Shown here: positions 5,358 through 8,274 of the stretch, one piece after another
How the letters are laid out: each line of letters begins with the position of its first letter
How positions within the stretch are numbered: position 1 is the first letter of the stretch
Assembly: GCA_002359075.1 (NCBI GenBank)
Contig: DEQA01000324.1
Location: 1 to 8,274 of the forward strand
From: Planococcaceae bacterium UBA3378
Lineage (GTDB): Bacteria > Bacillota > Bacilli > Bacillales_A > Planococcaceae
Direction: 5' to 3'
DNA: 8,274 bases
Made by a program: the position numbers and the translations under genes
The notes under the pieces: model-generated
The model's input: only the letters and a program-made list of their open reading frames with translations
What the model was told of the DNA's origin: nothing
Database searches by the model: none

Positions 5358-6266
5358 TTACTTTGCTGACAGGGCATGTCGCTTTCTTGCCTGATGGATG
5401 GAAGAATAGGAGAAAATCGCGATAGCTGTCCAAATACAGCCAAACGCAATGAGCTCCACATGTGTGAATGGCTCTTTATATAAAAAGACGCCAAGGAAAA
5501 AACCGATCGTAGGTGACACATATTGAATAAATCCTAATAAATACATCGGAATACGCTGAGCACTTTTTGCAAACAGAATGAGTGGAATCGCTGTAAAAAT
5601 CCCGCTGATCATCATTAAGACGTCTGTCTGCCAGCCCTCGTGTAAAAACTGCATCGCATCATTACTATATAAATAGACGTAATAAATAAGGGCAATCGGT
5701 AAAATGAACAATGTTTCAATTGCCAGTCCGCGCGTAGCCTCCAGCACAATTTGTTTTTTCAGTACACCGTAAACCGCAAAGCTCAATGCCAGTAACAAAG
5801 ACGCCCACGGAACCTGCCCGTAATTCAGCGTCATGACCAACACACCTAACAATGCCACAATAAGTGCGATGGTTGTTGTGCGCGACAGCTTTTCCTTAAA
5901 GAACAGCACGCCGAATACAACGGAAATAATCGGATTGATATAATACCCCATCGAAGCTTCCAGCACACGCTCATGTGTAACAGCCCAAATATATATATAC
6001 CAGTTAATCGAAATAATAAAGGAAGCTGCCATCAGCGAATAAAACTGCCGCTTATGATGCCATAAATAGGATAGATCGGCCATCAGCTTTTTCCGCTTGC
6101 CGATCAGTATGATAAAAATGGTCGTAAAAACAAACGACCAAATAACACGTCCAAGCAATATTTCCATACTGCTGACATGGTCGAGCAATTTCCAAAACAA
6201 CGGAAATACGCCCCAAATGATATAAGCTGTAAAAGCAAATACCATTCCTTTTTGCTGTTCTGCCAT
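5358..6266 (-). CDS. rarD: EamA family transporter RarD
   Basis: This 302-residue inner-membrane permease of the drug/metabolite transporter superfamily has about ten hydrophobic helices in two EamA repeats. Diagnostic RarD features are the opening GMVFAFTAYIIWGVFPLFWKLL, the segment INWYIYIWAVTHERVLEASMGYYINPI, and LFAKSAQRIPMYLLGFIQYVSPT in the second repeat. Length is typical of the family. B. subtilis has the paralog YojE. The transported compound is unknown: the family name comes from an E. coli chloramphenicol-sensitivity annotation, and EamA members generally move small metabolites. ATG 6266 has AAGAGGTG about six bases upstream. A sigma-A promoter at 6300-6328 gives a short leader of roughly 27 bases. 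I see no terminator after its stop, so some read-through into the GIY-YIG gene, 103 bases downstream, is possible. Confidence 0.92.
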   Translation of the reverse strand: MAEQQKGMVFAFTAYIIWGVFPLFWKLLDHVSSMEILLGRVIWSFVFTTIFIILIGKRKKLMADLSYLWHHKRQFYSLMAASFIISINWYIYIWAVTHERVLEASMGYYINPIISVVFGVLFFKEKLSRTTTIALIVALLGVLVMTLNYGQVPWASLLLALSFAVYGVLKKQIVLEATRGLAIETLFILPIALIYYVYLYSNDAMQFLHEGWQTDVLMMISGIFTAIPLILFAKSAQRIPMYLLGFIQYVSPTIGFFLGVFLYKEPFTHVELIAFGCIWTAIAIFSYSSIHQARKRHALSAK

Positions 6267-6299
6267 AGTAACACCTCTTGTATGTAATAAAGTAAGCTC

Positions 6300-6328
6300 A
6301 TTATAGAGGGCACCTACTGAAAAGTAAA
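6300..6328 (-). promoter_or_regulatory. Sigma-A promoter of rarD
   Basis: On the minus strand, TTTACT (complement of 6323-6328, 4 of 6 to TTGACA) is followed by exactly 17 bases and a perfect TATAAT (complement of 6300-6305). The predicted start near 6293 leaves about 27 bases to the rarD ATG. Spacing and -10 are good; the -35 is fair. Confidence 0.65.
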
Positions 6329-6448
6329 TGGATTTGTTTCGAGTATAGAAGGATTAGATGTAGGTGAGAAAATTTCTCCGCTTGCATAGCATTTTGTGAC
6401 AAATTCATGTCAGCTTTTATCCAATAGGTCTTTCCTCTCTTGTGCAGG

Positions 6449-6480
6449 CAAAAAGACCGGGTGAATTATTCACCCGGTCT
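6449..6480 (-). terminator. Intrinsic terminator of the ABC exporter operon
   Basis: A perfect 12-bp GC-rich stem (6454-6465 with 6469-6480) closes a 3-base loop and is followed on the minus strand by a T-run (complement of the A's at 6449-6453). It starts four bases after the ABC gene's stop. There is no U-tract in the plus direction, so it is one-directional. Confidence 0.9.
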
Positions 6481-6484
6481 CCCG

Positions 6485-8245
6485 TTACTCTACAATGCCA
6501 TTTTGCAGTAAATACATTTTATGATACAGCCCTTTTTGCGACAGCAGCTCCTGGTGGCTGCCGCGCTCGACGATTTCGCCCTGGTGAAGCACGAGAATCT
6601 GATCGGCTTCCTGGATGGTTGAAAGCCTGTGGGCAATCGCAATCGTTGTACGTCCTTTCCGCATTTTATCAAGCGATTGCTGGATGGCCGTTTCTGTCTC
6701 CGTATCAATGGAAGCTGTTGCTTCATCGAGCACAAGAATTTTCGGGTTCGCTGCAATCGTCCGGGCAAAGGCGATGAGCTGACGCTGGCCGCTGGAATAC
6801 GTAGAGCCGCGTTCTGTCACATGCTCGTTCAATCCTTCAGGCAGCGCGTCGATGAAGTCAGCCTGGACAAACTTTGCAGCGGCCTCTATCTCTTCATCCG
6901 ACATATCACCATACAGGCGGATATTGCTTTTTACTGTGCCGTAAAATAAGAACGGGTCCTGCAGCACAAGGCCGAGTCTGTGCCGGATTTCCTGCTGGCT
7001 GTATGATTTGATCGAGGTCCCGTCAATGAAAATATCGCCTTTCTCATATTCATAAAACCGCATAAGCAGATTGATGATCGAGCTCTTTCCTGAGCCGGTA
7101 TGTCCGACGAGCGCTGTCGTCTCCCCCGGGCGCACCGTAAAGGAAATATTTTTTAATACATCCGTCGTCCCGTCATAGCTGAACGTCACATCGCGGAATT
7201 CAATCAATCCATCTGTAATATGGTTTTTTGTTTCTTCCTGTTTTGGCTCTTCATCCGTTTCATCCATCACTTCAAATACCCGCTTTGCCGCCACGACGGC
7301 CTGCTGGAAAATAGCCAGCTGCTCCATCATTTGATTGATCGGCTCAAAAAAGCGGGTAATATACGTGACAAAGGCATAGACGACCCCGATCTCCACAGCC
7401 CGGTCAAAGGAGGCCACACCAAAATAGGAAAGCAAAATGATGATGGCGCCAAAATAGACAAGGTCAATAATCGGACGGAGCAGCAGACTGTTCAGCTTCG
7501 TATTGCGCATCATGGAGCGGTAATGCGCTTCATTGATCTCATCAAATTCACGGTTTTGCCGCTTCTCCTGCCGGAATGCCTGTATGATACTCATCCCTGA
7601 TAATGATTCGGACAGCTTCGCATTTAGCTCACTCAGCTTTTCCCGCATCGTCACGTAAATAACCGCACTCCATTTCCGGTACAAATAAATAATGAGGACA
7701 AGCAGCGGAATCACGATTATGACATACATCGCAAGGAGCGGATTTAACAGAAACATCGCCACGTACACACCGACAATTAAAAATGCGGCCTGCACAAAGC
7801 TGATCAGCACATTGACAAACAGGTCCTTAATCGCCTCTGTATCGTTCGTCGCGCGGGAAACGATCGCGCCTGCGGGTACCTGGTCAAAATAGCGCATCCC
7901 TAAACGCTGTACCTTGCTGAATACATCGATCCGCAGCTGCTGGACGACCTTCAGCGCGATGATCTGGAATTGGTAATGCTGTAAGTACCGCAGCACGACA
8001 TTGGCTACTTCAATGACGATATAAGTAACAGCCAAAACGACAATCGGCCCCCGTTCAAAGCTTCTCGGTGTAATATGATTGTCGATAAACAGCTTGATTA
8101 AATACGGGGTAATGACCTCGCCCGTGACGGATAAAAGTAAAATAATGAGTGCAGCAGCGACCGCTTTTTTATGAGGCTTTAAATAGGAGAACAGGCGCTT
8201 TAGTACCTCTGCCTGCTCCTTTCTGCTGATTGTAGGCTGCTTCAT
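6485..8245 (-). CDS. ABC exporter half-transporter (permease-ATPase), likely second subunit of a heterodimer
   Basis: This 586-residue half-transporter has a six-helix exporter domain (about 25-310) and an ATPase domain (about 345-586). ATPase motifs, in order: Walker A G381-HTGSGKS388, Q-loop Q429 in LVLQDP, signature Y483-SSGQ, Walker B ending D507 with catalytic E508, D-loop SIDTETE, and switch H539. The signature departs from LSGGQ (Tyr for Leu, Ser for the first Gly) while the catalytic Glu is kept. This is the pattern of the consensus-Glu subunit in heterodimeric exporters such as TM287/288, BmrCD and LmrCD, where the altered signature completes the partner's degenerate ATP site. ATG 8245 overlaps the preceding stop as ATGA, with GGGG about nine bases upstream, so the two are translationally coupled. 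Likely cargo is drugs or lipids, unproven. B. subtilis relatives would be YheH, YfiC or YknV; I cannot choose between them. Confidence 0.93.
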   Translation of the reverse strand: MKQPTISRKEQAEVLKRLFSYLKPHKKAVAAALIILLLSVTGEVITPYLIKLFIDNHITPRSFERGPIVVLAVTYIVIEVANVVLRYLQHYQFQIIALKVVQQLRIDVFSKVQRLGMRYFDQVPAGAIVSRATNDTEAIKDLFVNVLISFVQAAFLIVGVYVAMFLLNPLLAMYVIIVIPLLVLIIYLYRKWSAVIYVTMREKLSELNAKLSESLSGMSIIQAFRQEKRQNREFDEINEAHYRSMMRNTKLNSLLLRPIIDLVYFGAIIILLSYFGVASFDRAVEIGVVYAFVTYITRFFEPINQMMEQLAIFQQAVVAAKRVFEVMDETDEEPKQEETKNHITDGLIEFRDVTFSYDGTTDVLKNISFTVRPGETTALVGHTGSGKSSIINLLMRFYEYEKGDIFIDGTSIKSYSQQEIRHRLGLVLQDPFLFYGTVKSNIRLYGDMSDEEIEAAAKFVQADFIDALPEGLNEHVTERGSTYSSGQRQLIAFARTIAANPKILVLDEATASIDTETETAIQQSLDKMRKGRTTIAIAHRLSTIQEADQILVLHQGEIVERGSHQELLSQKGLYHKMYLLQNGIVE

Positions 8246-8274
8246 TCCTGTCCACCCCTTTCCACCAGCTGCTC
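8242..8274 (-). CDS. C-terminal end of upstream gene, probably the partner ABC subunit (truncated)
   Basis: Reading the minus strand in from the right edge, ten codons (EQLVERGGQE) run to TGA at 8242-8244. The stop shares four bases (ATGA) with the start of the ABC gene. Half-transporters of this class commonly end in a short charged tail of the type 'Y-E-x-Q-L-x-E', so the visible end fits an ABC ATPase C-terminus. Such heterodimeric exporters are normally encoded as adjacent pairs. The identity is inferred from overlap and context; the body of the gene lies outside the window. Confidence 0.6.
   Translation of the reverse strand, partial: EQLVERGGQE

Noticed and set aside
7220..7600. 126-codon plus-strand open frame opposite the ABC exporter gene
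   Set aside because: Antisense shadow of a well-conserved ABC coding sequence, with no ribosome site and no domain; the same holds for the frames at 6442-6777 and 6629-6949.

Overview
The window looks like chromosomal DNA from a Gram-positive member of the Bacillales. The evidence is moderate base composition, strong AGGAGG/AAGGGG-type ribosome binding sites, occasional GTG/TTG starts, compact intrinsic terminators with U-tracts, and above all a ccdA - yneI - ccdC cluster in the same order as Bacillus subtilis. No RNA gene, CRISPR array, insertion sequence or prophage signature was seen. No gene-free stretch exceeds 300 bases.

Layout, left to right. (1) At 1-84 there may be the last codons of a plus-strand gene. 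A RimJ/RimL-like GNAT acetyltransferase (143-682, +) follows and converges on a VOC/glyoxalase-fold protein (745-1398, -), with a bidirectional terminator between them. (2) A three-helix membrane protein (1586-2140, +) lies behind a candidate ECF-sigma promoter. It converges, across a second bidirectional terminator, on (3) the minus-strand ccdA (3132-3842), yneI (2699-3070), ccdC (2183-2668) cluster for transmembrane thiol-redox transfer. (4) Upstream of ccdA on the same strand is a small unrecognised membrane protein (3992-4369) whose stop codon lies in the loop of a perfect 12-bp inverted repeat. (5) A GIY-YIG-fold protein (4625-5254, -) has its own candidate promoter and terminator. (6) rarD, an EamA-family permease (5358-6266, -), has a good sigma-A promoter. 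(7) At the right edge is the second subunit of a probable heterodimeric ABC exporter (6485-8245, -). Its start overlaps by ATGA the stop of a truncated upstream gene (8242-8274) that is probably the partner subunit.

The genes form several independent transcription units. Two have an internal logic. CcdA passes reducing equivalents across the membrane for cytochrome c maturation and other extracytoplasmic thiol reactions, and travels with a stand-alone CheY-like receiver and the CcdC membrane protein. The two ABC half-transporters are translationally coupled, which suits a 1:1 heterodimer. The rest looks like ordinary accessory housekeeping.

I found no convincing new multi-gene system. The most unusual items are the GIY-YIG protein with Phe in place of the second-motif Tyr, the candidate ECF promoter whose upstream half recurs ahead of ccdA without a matching -10, and the inverted repeat over a stop codon.
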